In this document: positions 34,083 to 42,288 of the stretch, in pieces | Numbering within the stretch: position 1 is the stretch's first letter | Layout: each line of letters opens with the position of its first letter | Source: Novosphingobium subterraneum | GTDB lineage: Bacteria; Pseudomonadota; Alphaproteobacteria; Sphingomonadales; Sphingomonadaceae | Direction: 5' to 3' | Assembly: GCF_000807925.1 (NCBI RefSeq) | Contig: NZ_JRVC01000023.1 | Span: forward strand, 1-64,000 | DNA length: 64,000 nt | Position numbers and translations under genes: made by a program | The notes under the pieces: generated by a model | The model's input: only the letters and a program-made list of their open reading frames with translations | Told to the model about the DNA's origin: nothing | Database searches by the model: none

Positions 34083-34382
34083 TCAGCTGCGCTTGCGCTT
34101 CAGGAAGTCACGCGCCATCCGCCGGTCGAGCGTCGCGCAGACCTCGACCCAGAATTCCACGCGGCTCGGCTCGCCGCTGCGTTCGGCAATGACCGCAGCG
34201 TCTCGTGCGCGCGCCGCCGCCGAGAAGCCATGGGCGGCAAACAGGCGCAGCGCGGCGTCCAGCGCCTCATCCTGACAGATCGAGCCTGCCCCATTGTCGT
34301 TTACCGCCCGCAGGTGCCGCGCCTGGATCCGTCGCGAAAGACAGGGGGAAATGATGCCGTAACGGGGGGCAAATCGCAGCAT
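34083..34382 (-). CDS. Hypothetical small basic protein
   Basis: 99 aa beginning MLRFAPRYGIISPCLSRR and ending FLKRKRS. Central helix with ALRLFAAHGFSAAARARDAAVIAE; no catalytic motif or membrane segment. Strong intrinsic terminator 33 bases after the stop supports a real, separately transcribed gene. No family recognised. Confidence 0.75.
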   Translation of the reverse strand: MLRFAPRYGIISPCLSRRIQARHLRAVNDNGAGSICQDEALDAALRLFAAHGFSAAARARDAAVIAERSGEPSRVEFWVEVCATLDRRMARDFLKRKRS

Positions 34383-34556
34383 GGTGCCTCAACTCTCTGA
34401 CGGCGCCGGGGACAATCGGTGCCGTTCTCCACGACCCCGCCCTAGACCCACCTGCGCTAAGAGTGTGTGTGACGACACGGTAAAGGAACGAATAACCATC
34501 CGTCCTGAAACGGTTTTGCGACGAGCGGAATGGAACAGGTCTGCGGAATCCCGAAC

Positions 34557-34626
34557 CCGCTCGTCCTGAGCCTGTCGAAGGACGCAGGCGCAGCATCAGA
34601 TGTCTCCACAAGCTCAGCATGAGCGG
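34557..34626. repeat. Intergenic inverted repeat, TCATCCTGAGC-type
   Basis: Opposed copies of the CTGAGCCTGTCGAAGGA core at 34557-34585 and a shortened arm at 34602-34626 (CACAAGCTCAGCATGAGCGG). It lies 15 bases beyond the stop of the SleB-type gene and may serve as its 3' end. Confidence 0.7.
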
Positions 34627-34640
34627 ACTTCACCGTCTGC

Positions 34641-35813
34641 TCAAGCCCCCGGCTGCGCGATCCACTTGTTGGCGTTCTCGTACCCCGGCAGCACCGACCC
34701 GCTTCCCGAAACCGGCGCGCTGGTCGCGCCCGCCTTCACCCCCGGCAGCACTTGCGGGCGGACGAGGTTCTGCTGCGCCGCAGCTTGCGGAACCGCCGCC
34801 ACCGGAGCAAGTGTCGCGGCAGCACCCGGCGCCACGATCCGTCCTTCCTCGAACGCCTTCTCCAGCGCCAGCGGATCGGCGATGTCGACGGGCGAGGGCG
34901 TCCATGTGCGCGGATGCGGCGCGGCAATCGGCTCGCCGCCGAGATAGCGCGCGGTGAACGCCGCCGGACGCCCCGCTGCCCCTGCCCAGCGATAGAAGCG
35001 ATGCGCCCCGATCGTGCCGATGAACGAAAGGCTCGGCGCCCAGTAGGGATGCACCGCCGTCGTATGATAGTGTGTCGCCAGCCCCACCGGCGCATAGACA
35101 TAGCCGGCCAAGGCATCGGCCGCCACGCGTCGCGCCCGGTCCCAGAACGCCTTCATCGGCTTCCTTGCCAGCGAGCCATCGCACGCGAACGAGAACTGGC
35201 AGCCCGGCCGCTCCGACCCTTGGTAGACTACGCCGCACACCGTGTTCGGCCATGCCGGATGCGCCACGCGGTTGAGCACCACTTGCGCCACCGCGCGTTG
35301 CCCGCCGTCAGGCTCGCTCGCCGCCTCATAATAGATTGCTGCGGTCAGGCACTGCAGAGCCCGCCAGCGGTCCTCGCTCGACCCGGCCGCCGACACCGGA
35401 CGGGCCGAGTGGATCTCGGCATCCGAATGGCTCTGGTCCCATTTCGCCTGCGCTTCTGTCGGCGCGATCAGTCCGCTGTCGCTGGTGTCGAGCCAGTAGA
35501 ACGCCGAGCCCGGAAAGCTGTCACCCCCGCGCTCGAACGGTTGCAGTCCCGCCATCTGCGCGCGCGCGACAGCCGCTTGAACGCCGCCCGGTTCGCCCCA
35601 CCCGGTCGGCCCGAGCAGCAGACCCAGCACGCCGAACATCGCCACGCCGCCCAGCCGCTGCCGCATCAGCGAAGGCGCGCGCAAGGCGTTGCGGATCGAG
35701 CGCATATCCCGGCGCCGGATCCGCGCCGCAAAATCGCGCGGACGCTGCTCGCCATAAGCCGTCGCTGCCACGCCGGGCAGTTCGATCGGGCGATAGGCAA
35801 GCTCGAGAGGCAT
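34641..35813 (-). CDS. SleB-type cell wall hydrolase
   Basis: 390 aa from ATG 35813 (MPLELAYRPIELPGV); the frame is open further upstream but overlaps the riboswitch region. An internal hydrophobic stretch (LGGVAMFGVLGLLLGPTGW) probably anchors it in the inner membrane with the rest in the periplasm. The Hydrolase_2/SleB domain is at about 155-270: RALQCLTAAIYYEAASEPD with the catalytic Glu, QVVLNRVAHPAWPNTVCGVV, and CQFSFACDG. The family cleaves peptidoglycan (lytic transglycosylase or amidase type). The C-terminus is Ala/Pro-rich. Confidence 0.88.
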   Translation of the reverse strand: MPLELAYRPIELPGVAATAYGEQRPRDFAARIRRRDMRSIRNALRAPSLMRQRLGGVAMFGVLGLLLGPTGWGEPGGVQAAVARAQMAGLQPFERGGDSFPGSAFYWLDTSDSGLIAPTEAQAKWDQSHSDAEIHSARPVSAAGSSEDRWRALQCLTAAIYYEAASEPDGGQRAVAQVVLNRVAHPAWPNTVCGVVYQGSERPGCQFSFACDGSLARKPMKAFWDRARRVAADALAGYVYAPVGLATHYHTTAVHPYWAPSLSFIGTIGAHRFYRWAGAAGRPAAFTARYLGGEPIAAPHPRTWTPSPVDIADPLALEKAFEEGRIVAPGAAATLAPVAAVPQAAAQQNLVRPQVLPGVKAGATSAPVSGSGSVLPGYENANKWIAQPGA

Positions 35814-36007
35814 GGGGCTGGGCTGAATCCTGAAAATCCTCAATTGCGCTAACCTTTTGCGCCCCCTCGCGCACGGCCGCATTTCCCGCTGTCCCGATGC
35901 GGCACAAGCTCCTGCGATCCGGTTAACCTCCACCGCCGACTTGCCCCGAAGTACGTAGTTCCTCTTGCAGCGCAGCAAAGTTCCCGCTAGTTCCCCGCGC
36001 CGACGCC

Positions 36008-36178
36008 AACGGTGCCCGGTAACACGGGCTAAGAGGGAAGCCGGTTCCAATCCGGCGCTGCCCCCGCAACTGTAACCGGAGAGCGCGCTGTCCAGTGATG
36101 CCACTGGTGCCGGATTCGATCCCCGGTACTGGGAAGGCGGGCAGCGGGCGATGACCCGGGAGCCAGGAAACCTGCCGA
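36008..36178 (+). ncRNA. Cobalamin (B12) riboswitch
   Basis: Class-I cobalamin aptamer blocks are present in order: GGTGCCCGG...GGG near 36011, AAGAGGGAAGCCGGT at 36031-36045, the B12 box core CGCTGCCCCCGCAACTGTAA at 36055-36074, GGGAAGGCGGGCAGC, and the 3' GAGCCAGGAAACCTGCC at 36160-36176. It sits 124 bp before the btuB start, so B12 should switch off btuBFCD expression, probably by masking the ribosome site, since no terminator is evident. Confidence 0.95.
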
Positions 36179-36301
36179 TGGTAGTCGTTCCGCGGCCGGG
36201 CGGGGTGTACCGGGCGCACGCGACGAGGCGCGCCAGATTCATGGCCCAGCGCACCTCTCGCCATGGACGGCATCAACCGTTCGTGGCCGGAGTTGCGTCC
36301 T

Positions 36302-38194
36302 GTGAAGAAGTACCTGCTTTCCGTTTCTGCCCTTACCCTTGCGACGCCTGCGCTTGCCCAAGGTACGGACGACGTCGTCGTGGCTGACTACAAGATCGAC
36401 CCGGCAACCATCACCGTCATTGCCACCGGCAGCGAAACCCCGCTCAGCAAGACCGGCCAGCCCGTCACCGTCATCACCGCCGACGAAATCCAGTCGATCC
36501 AGGGCCCCGACATCACCCGCGTCCTCGAACGCGTCCCCGGCCTGACAATTACCCGCAACGGCGGCCCCGGCAGCTTCACCGGCGTGCGTCTGCGCGGCTC
36601 GGATGCCGAGCAGGTCCTCGTCCTCGTCGATGGCGTTCGCCTCGAAGACGTCTCGGCCCCCTCGGGCGGCTTTGACTTCGGTACGCTGACCCCCGGCGGC
36701 GTCGAGCGGATCGACGTGCTGCGCGGCTCCAACTCCATCGTCTGGGGCAGCGCGGCCATCGGCGGCGTGATCGCGGTCCAGTCGCGCGATCTCAACGGCA
36801 TTGAAGCCAGTGCCGAACTGGGCGCGAACGACAGCTATCTCGCCGATGCTGCAGCAGGCATCGCGTCAGACTTCGGTGCGCTCACCCTCAACGGCGGCTA
36901 CAGCCGCAGCGATGGCGTCTCGGCCGCAGCGGTCGGCACCGAGCCCGATGGCTTCCGCCAGTGGCGCGTCGGGGGAAGGGGCCGCGTGAACCTGTCGCAA
37001 GACCTCGCGATCGTCGCCACTGCCCGCTACGCCGACACCCGCACCGACATCGACGGTTTCGGCCCGCCGACCTACCTCGTGTTCGGCGATACCCCCGAAT
37101 ACCAGACCACCCGCCAAGCCTCGGGCCGCGTCGGCCTGCGCTACACCGGCAGCAATCTCACGCTCAACACCGGTTTCGCGATCTCGGATACCAAGCGCGA
37201 CTACTACGACCCGACCTTCGGCACTGATCCGTCCTACGGCTACAAGGGCCGCTCGGAGCGCGTTGACCTGACGGGCCGCGTCAACCTGCCTGCCGATTTC
37301 ACGCTCGATTTCGGCGGTGACAGCGAATGGACGCGCTTCTCGAGCACTTTCGATGCACAGGCCAAGGCCAACCTCACCTCGGGCCACGCCCTGCTTGGCT
37401 GGAGCAGCGATCGCGCCAGCCTCGCCGCCGGTGTCCGCATTGACGATCACAGCCGGTTCGGCACGGCCTGGACCTTCGGTGCCAACGGCGCGTTCGAATT
37501 GGTCGATAACCTCCGCCTGCGCGCCAGCTATGGCGAGGGCTTCAAGGCCCCGACGCTCTACCAGCTGCTTTCAAACTATGGCAACGCCGCGCTCAACCCC
37601 GAACGCAGCAAGAGCTACGACGCCGGCCTCGAATGGGGCGCGCCCTACGGCAAGCTTCACGCCGCGGTCACGGTCTTCCGCCGCGATAGCCGCAACCTGA
37701 TCACCTTCGTATCTTGCGCCAGCCTCAACGCCTGTGCCACGCGTCCTTTCGGCCTCTACGACAACGTCGGCCTTGCCCGCGCACAGGGCGTCGAAGCCGA
37801 ACTCGGCGCGCGTCCTACCGACACGCTCCACCTGCAGGCCGCATACACCTACCTCGAAACCGAGAACCGCACGCGCGGCACCGCCAACTTCGGAAAGGAC
37901 CTCGCGCGCCGTCCTGCCCACGCGCTGACCCTCTCGAGCGACTGGACATCTCCCCTCGCAGGCCTCACCCTCGGTGCCGACTTGCGCCTCGTCGGAGACA
38001 GCTTTGACAACGCGTCGAACACCCGCCGCCTCGATGGCTACGCGTTGACCACCGTGCGCGCCAGCTTCCCCCTGACCGAGAAGGTGGAACTCTACGGCCG
38101 TGTCGAGAACGTGTTCGACGTGAATTACCAGACCGTCGCCGACTACGGCACCTGGGGCCGCTCTGCCTATATCGGCATCCGCGCGAAGTACTGA
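36302..38194 (+). CDS. btuB: TonB-dependent vitamin B12 receptor
   Basis: 630 aa outer-membrane beta-barrel. Signal peptide (VKKYLLSVSALTLATPALA) starts at GTG 36302 after GGAG; an ATG at 36263 is also in frame. TonB-box region ATITVIATGSETPLS, plug domain with ITADEIQSIQG, ERVPGLTITRNGGPGSFTG, VRLRGSDAEQVLVLVDGVRL and VERIDVLRGSNSIVWGS, then the barrel. The C-terminus ends in Tyr (GIRAKY) rather than the usual Phe. Riboswitch upstream and btuFCD downstream make cobalamin the firm substrate assignment. Confidence 0.96.
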   Translation: MKKYLLSVSALTLATPALAQGTDDVVVADYKIDPATITVIATGSETPLSKTGQPVTVITADEIQSIQGPDITRVLERVPGLTITRNGGPGSFTGVRLRGSDAEQVLVLVDGVRLEDVSAPSGGFDFGTLTPGGVERIDVLRGSNSIVWGSAAIGGVIAVQSRDLNGIEASAELGANDSYLADAAAGIASDFGALTLNGGYSRSDGVSAAAVGTEPDGFRQWRVGGRGRVNLSQDLAIVATARYADTRTDIDGFGPPTYLVFGDTPEYQTTRQASGRVGLRYTGSNLTLNTGFAISDTKRDYYDPTFGTDPSYGYKGRSERVDLTGRVNLPADFTLDFGGDSEWTRFSSTFDAQAKANLTSGHALLGWSSDRASLAAGVRIDDHSRFGTAWTFGANGAFELVDNLRLRASYGEGFKAPTLYQLLSNYGNAALNPERSKSYDAGLEWGAPYGKLHAAVTVFRRDSRNLITFVSCASLNACATRPFGLYDNVGLARAQGVEAELGARPTDTLHLQAAYTYLETENRTRGTANFGKDLARRPAHALTLSSDWTSPLAGLTLGADLRLVGDSFDNASNTRRLDGYALTTVRASFPLTEKVELYGRVENVFDVNYQTVADYGTWGRSAYIGIRAKY

Positions 38195-38234
38195 TGGCGA
38201 GGCGTTTCGTCTCGCTGGCGAAACGCCTTCTGCT

Positions 38235-38256
38235 CCCCTCCCGCATGCGGGAGGGG
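38235..38256. repeat. 22-bp palindrome between btuB and btuF
   Basis: Identical in all 22 bases to the palindrome at 23733-23754. Followed by GGTGGGGGAGGGC, which supplies a purine-rich ribosome site for the ATG at 38269. It lies inside an open frame that begins at the btuB stop. Confidence 0.85.
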
Positions 38257-38268
38257 GTGGGGGAGGGC

Positions 38269-39183
38269 ATGTTCTCCCGAACCCCCCTCGCCAGAACGGC
38301 CCTCCTCCTCACTGCCGCCGCCTTGAACAGCTGCATCCCCCAAGGCAAGGCCACTCCCGAATCCCGCGCAACCGCGCACCCGACCATCGTCAGTCTCAAT
38401 CCCTGCACCGACGCGATCCTCGCCGAAGTGGCAGATCCGGCGCAGATCCTCGCCATTTCGCACTACAGCAAGGACCCCCGTTCCGCCTCGATGGACGCGC
38501 GCCTCGCAAGCGTCCTCCCGGCCACGCGCGGCACGGTCGAGGAAGTGCTGGCACTCAAGCCCGATCTCGTGCTCGGCAGCACGTTCATCGATCCCGCCAC
38601 GGCCAGCGCCTACCAGCGCCTTGGCCTGCGCCTCGAAACCCTCGGCATGGCCAGCACCATCGAGGCCAGCCAGGAGCAGATCCGCCAGATCGCCACGCTC
38701 TCCGGCCATCCGGAGCGCGGCGAGGCGCTGATCGCCCGGATCGACGCCGCACTTGCCGCCGCAGCACCGCCAGCCGGAGTGCGCCCTATCGAGACCGTCG
38801 TATGGCAGTCGGGCGGCATGGTCCCCGGTGATGGAACGCTGATCGCAGATCTTTTGCGTCGCACTGGCTACACCAATTTCGCCGCTGCCCGCGGGCTCGG
38901 CCAGGCCGACCTGCTCCCGCTCGAAAAGATGCTGGCCGACCCGCCCGAACTGATCCTCGTCGCCGGGCAGAGCGCCGAGACCGGAAAAGGCGACGACCGC
39001 GTACTGTCACATCCCGCGCTGAAGGCGCTCAAGTCCACCCGCCGCGAGCGCCTCGATCCGAAACTCCTCTACTGCGGCGGCCCCACCCTGATCGCCGCCG
39101 CGCAAAGGCTGGCGCAAGTCCGCAATTCCTCCCCGGCAGGGGGAGGGGGACCATCGAAGGTGGTGAAGGGGCACTCGCGGTGA
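38269..39183 (+). CDS. btuF: Cobalamin ABC transporter substrate-binding protein BtuF
   Basis: 304 aa from ATG 38269; the frame is also open from ATG 38194 overlapping the btuB stop. The later start is preferred because it gives a compact signal (MFSRTPLARTALLLTAAALNSC) with a lipobox-like LNSC, while the longer version just translates the repeat. Two-lobed periplasmic-binding fold: IVSLNPCTDAILAEVA, VEEVLALKPDLVLGST, a long linker helix, VWQSGGMVPGDGTLIADLL and LLPLEKMLADPPELILVA. The last residues (AGGGGPSKVVKG) are translated from another intergenic repeat. Confidence 0.9.
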   Translation: MFSRTPLARTALLLTAAALNSCIPQGKATPESRATAHPTIVSLNPCTDAILAEVADPAQILAISHYSKDPRSASMDARLASVLPATRGTVEEVLALKPDLVLGSTFIDPATASAYQRLGLRLETLGMASTIEASQEQIRQIATLSGHPERGEALIARIDAALAAAAPPAGVRPIETVVWQSGGMVPGDGTLIADLLRRTGYTNFAAARGLGQADLLPLEKMLADPPELILVAGQSAETGKGDDRVLSHPALKALKSTRRERLDPKLLYCGGPTLIAAAQRLAQVRNSSPAGGGGPSKVVKGHSR

Positions 39184-40142
39184 CCCGCCCCGTCATTTCC
39201 CTTTGCGCCGCCCTGGCACTGGCCCTCCCGCTCTCGCTCCTCGCCGGGCAAGTGTGGATCGACCCCTTCGGCGCCCCCGTCCCCAACGCCACTGCGATCC
39301 TCATGGAATTGCGCCTGCCCCGCGCGCTTCTTGCCCTGACGCTCGGCGGGGGCCTGGGCGCAGCGGGCGCGGCCATGCAAGGCTACCTGCGCAACCCGCT
39401 GGCTGACCCCGGCCTCTTCGGCATCGCCCCGGCTGCAGCGCTCGGCGCGGTCCTCTCGTTCTACACCGGCTACGAAACGCAAGCGCTCACGCTCCCGCTC
39501 TTCGCCCTCGTCGGAGCCGCCGGAGCCATGGCCCTGCTTGCCCTGATCGCCGGGCGAAGTGGCGGCATTGCACTGTTCACGCTGGCGGGCATGATGATCG
39601 CCAGCCTTGCCGGGGCCATGACCAGCCTTGCCATCAGCCTTTCGCCCAATCCCTTCGCCCTGTCCGAGATCGTCACCTGGCTGATGGGGGCGCTGGCCGA
39701 TCGCGGCTGGCACGAGGTGCGCCTGGCTGCCCCGCTGACCATCCTCGGCCTCGCTGCCCTGTGGCGCGCCGGCCCCGCGCTCGATGCCCTTGCCTTGGGC
39801 GAGGCCGCCGCCCGCTCTCTGGGAGTCGAACCTGCGCGCCTTCTTGGCATCATGATCGTCGCCATCGGCCTGATCGTCGGCAGCGGGGTCGCGGTGGCGG
39901 GCATGATCGGTTTTGTCGGCCTGATGGTCCCGCACTTCGTCCGCCCGTTCACCGACCAGCGCCCCTCGGCCACGCTCCTCCCCTCCGCCCTTGCCGGAGC
40001 GCTGCTGCTGCTCGTCGCCGATTGCCTGTGCCGCGTCCTTCCGCTGCAAGGAGGCGAGCTGCGCCTCGGCATAGCGCTCAGCCTTGCCGGCGCGCCGTTC
40101 TTCCTGCGCCTGCTCCTCAAGCTGCGGAGGGAACTGGCATGA
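39180..40142 (+). CDS. btuC: Cobalamin ABC transporter permease BtuC
   Basis: 320 aa, FecCD family with about nine to ten membrane helices. Family markers: LMELRLPRALLALTLGGGLG, AAGAAMQGYLRNPLADPGLFG, and GMIGFVGLMVPHFVR near the C-terminus, the loop that contacts BtuD. GTG start overlaps the btuF stop. Final stop overlaps the btuD start. Confidence 0.95.
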   Translation: MTRPVISLCAALALALPLSLLAGQVWIDPFGAPVPNATAILMELRLPRALLALTLGGGLGAAGAAMQGYLRNPLADPGLFGIAPAAALGAVLSFYTGYETQALTLPLFALVGAAGAMALLALIAGRSGGIALFTLAGMMIASLAGAMTSLAISLSPNPFALSEIVTWLMGALADRGWHEVRLAAPLTILGLAALWRAGPALDALALGEAAARSLGVEPARLLGIMIVAIGLIVGSGVAVAGMIGFVGLMVPHFVRPFTDQRPSATLLPSALAGALLLLVADCLCRVLPLQGGELRLGIALSLAGAPFFLRLLLKLRRELA

Positions 40143-40873
40143 TGCTCGAAGCGCTTGGGCTGAACATCCCCCACCGCCTGCAGGGCGTCACCGCGCAACT
40201 GCGCGCTGGCGGTGTCACTGCCATTGTCGGTCCCAACGGTGCAGGCAAGTCCACGCTGCTTGCCGCGCTTGCCGGCCTGATCGAGCCCGCAACCGGCACC
40301 GTCACCCTTGCCAGCCAGCCGCTGGCGCAGATGCTGCCGCAGGAGCGCGCGCGCCGCATCGGCTATCTTCCGCAATCGGGCGAGGTCGCGTGGAACCTCT
40401 CGGTCCGCACGCTCGTCGGACTTGGCCGCCTGCCGCACCGCGCAAGTCCCGCCGAGGATGGCGAAGCCGTCGCCCAGGCCATCGCGACGATGCAGCTCGA
40501 ACCTCTGGCCGAGCGCTCGCTGTCCACCCTGTCAGGGGGCGAGCGCGCCCGCGCCCTGCTTGCCCGGGTGCTCGCCACGAAGCCGCGCTGGATTCTTGCA
40601 GACGAACCGCTCGCCGCGCTCGATCTGGCCCACCAGCAGGCCTTGATCCAGCGCCTGCGCGGGCTCGCGGAAGAGGGCAGGGGAGTCGTGCTCGTCGTCC
40701 ACGATCTCGCCCTGGCGATGAACCATGCCCATCACGTGGTCGTGCTCGACAGGGGCCGCATCGCTGCACAGGGCAAGCCACGCGATGCTCTCTCGCAGGA
40801 GGTCATCGCCCGCGTCTGGAATCTCGATGCACGCTGGCTGGGTGAGCCCGGCCACATGGCGCTGGCGATGTAG
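40139..40873 (+). CDS. btuD: Cobalamin ABC transporter ATPase BtuD
   Basis: 244 aa ATPase. Walker A GPNGAGKST, signature LSGGERARALLARVLA, Walker B WILADEP and the switch His in VVHDLALAM. The first of two ATGs overlaps the btuC stop. Powers import through BtuC. Last gene of the riboswitch-controlled btuB-F-C-D unit. Confidence 0.95.
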   Translation: MMLEALGLNIPHRLQGVTAQLRAGGVTAIVGPNGAGKSTLLAALAGLIEPATGTVTLASQPLAQMLPQERARRIGYLPQSGEVAWNLSVRTLVGLGRLPHRASPAEDGEAVAQAIATMQLEPLAERSLSTLSGGERARALLARVLATKPRWILADEPLAALDLAHQQALIQRLRGLAEEGRGVVLVVHDLALAMNHAHHVVVLDRGRIAAQGKPRDALSQEVIARVWNLDARWLGEPGHMALAM

Positions 40874-40879
40874 AAGGCG

Positions 40880-41095
40880 CTAGGCCGCGGTCGGGGCGAT
40901 CTGGTCGTTCTCGTGACGATGCTCGGTCATCGCGGCGGCAAAGTCGGCTGCGAAATAGGCGGCAAAGCTCTCGCGCACCCGCATCGAGATCGCCGGACGA
41001 TCCTCGCGCGCGCCAGCGCTGCGGCAGAACAGGCTCTGCGCCGGCGGGTTGCCGGATGCTGCCGGAATTGCTGGCAATGTACGGTCGGCGCTCAT
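40880..41095 (-). CDS. Small hypothetical protein
   Basis: 71 aa starting MSADRTLPAIPAASGNPPAQ, with a helix RVRESFAAYFAADFAAAMTE. No membrane segment or known motif. It converges on btuD with 6 bases between. Sensible composition and an isolated position are the only support. Confidence 0.5.
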   Translation of the reverse strand: MSADRTLPAIPAASGNPPAQSLFCRSAGAREDRPAISMRVRESFAAYFAADFAAAMTEHRHENDQIAPTAA

Positions 41096-41243
41096 GCTTG
41101 GTGGCCCTGAAACCCTATCTTTGGTTAGCAGGCCCTAGCAAAGTTTCGTCACGCACGATTGTATGGTTTCGACAAACTTACGTAGTTTGCCGACGAAATT
41201 TCCCCCCAGCGTGGCCATCATGCACCTTTGCGCACGCAAAGAT

Positions 41244-41259
41244 TGTGATGAAAATCACA
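41244..41259. promoter_or_regulatory. CRP/FNR-type palindrome upstream of lipoprotein gene 1
   Basis: TGTGA-TGAAAA-TCACA is an exact match to the CRP half-site pattern TGTGA-N6-TCACA. It is 99 bp before the lipoprotein start. The paralogous gene at 43857 carries a near-identical site at the same distance. A second inverted repeat, CAAACT-TACGT-AGTTTG, lies at 41176-41192. Confidence 0.6.
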
Positions 41260-41358
41260 TGCTTGGCCTGTCTTTACGTTCGCACCCTTACGGGTTTGCC
41301 TCTAGTCCTTGTCATCAGGTTGCCCGGTGCGGAGATTCGGGCAGCAACAGAGGGCAAC

Positions 41359-42288
41359 ATGATCACGACGCTGCGCAACGCCACCGCCACCCTTTCGCTT
41401 GCAACCTTGCTGGCCTCCTGCGGCGGCGGCGATGGCGGCGGCATGGCATCCACGCCTCCGCCGGTCACATACAAGACGCTTGCCGAACTGTCCGGCGATC
41501 AGACCTTCCAGTCGGGCGGAATTACTGGCGTGCCCGTCGGCCCGGAACTCAGGAACCAAAGCACCCTTGCTTTCGGCCAGGGCGTGGAGATCAGGTATTC
41601 GGCCGCGACCGATTCCTACAACCTCAACAACGGCAGTGGCCTAGTTGTCGAATTTGCGCCCGCGCAGGTCGTCAATCGTAACGATACGACCGTCACCTGG
41701 CAGAAGCCTGCCGGCAACGGCGCTGTCGATTTTCTTTCAATCTCCAATCCCAGCGTCAACGGTGTGAAGCTCAGCTACGCGCTGTTCGGCAACTGGACGC
41801 ATTATCAGCCGGGAGCGGACCGATCTTACAGCCTTGTCGGCGGCGTGCCCACCCAGGCCACCGATGTGCCGCGTAGCGGCAGCGCCACTTATGCGACCCA
41901 AGTCGTCGGGCTCGCCGCCAGAAGCGGGCAGGGCTACTACCTGATTGGTGAATCGACCGGCACATTCTCGGCCAATTTCGGCAGCAATTCGGTCAGCACC
42001 AGCCTGACGCTCGCGGGCAAGGCACCCAACAGCACCGTGGTCACCTCGTTTGGCAATTTCAACGGCACCGGCACGATCAGCAGTTCCGGCCCGGGCTTCA
42101 CCGGCACGCTTTCGGGAAGCAACGCTTCGGGCGCCTTCAGTGGTGCATTCTTCGGCCCGCGCGGGATCGAGGCTGGCTACACCTTCTTCCTCAATGGCAC
42201 CACTGACACCACGCTCAGCATTCAGGGCGCTTTGTTCGGCAAGAAGAACTGGATGCCTCGAAAAACCTCTGGCGTTGAGGGGCACTGA
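41359..42288 (+). CDS. TbpB-like surface lipoprotein 1, C-terminus altered by IS insertion
   Basis: 309 aa. Lipoprotein signal MITTLRNATATLSLATLLASC followed by a Gly-rich linker. The rest is beta-rich with VPTQATDVPRSGSATYATQV and FSGAFFGPRGIEAGYTFFL. These are the PRSGSAxY and GxFFGPxxxE signatures of transferrin-binding-protein-B-like C-lobe barrels. Such proteins usually sit on the cell surface. Residues after KKN (WMPRKTSGVEGH) come from the IS left end; removing the element restores AAC-TGA, the natural stop, giving 297 aa. Ligand unknown. Confidence 0.85.
   Translation: MITTLRNATATLSLATLLASCGGGDGGGMASTPPPVTYKTLAELSGDQTFQSGGITGVPVGPELRNQSTLAFGQGVEIRYSAATDSYNLNNGSGLVVEFAPAQVVNRNDTTVTWQKPAGNGAVDFLSISNPSVNGVKLSYALFGNWTHYQPGADRSYSLVGGVPTQATDVPRSGSATYATQVVGLAARSGQGYYLIGESTGTFSANFGSNSVSTSLTLAGKAPNSTVVTSFGNFNGTGTISSSGPGFTGTLSGSNASGAFSGAFFGPRGIEAGYTFFLNGTTDTTLSIQGALFGKKNWMPRKTSGVEGH

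Noticed and set aside
34641..36254. 537-codon version of the SleB-type protein
   Set aside because: It would cover the cobalamin riboswitch region on the opposite strand. ATG 35813 gives a sensible anchored protein.
40139..40873. Longer BtuD frame starting at 39761
   Set aside because: It overlaps btuC for 380 bases and the added residues are not ATPase-like. ATG 40139 is coupled to the btuC stop.
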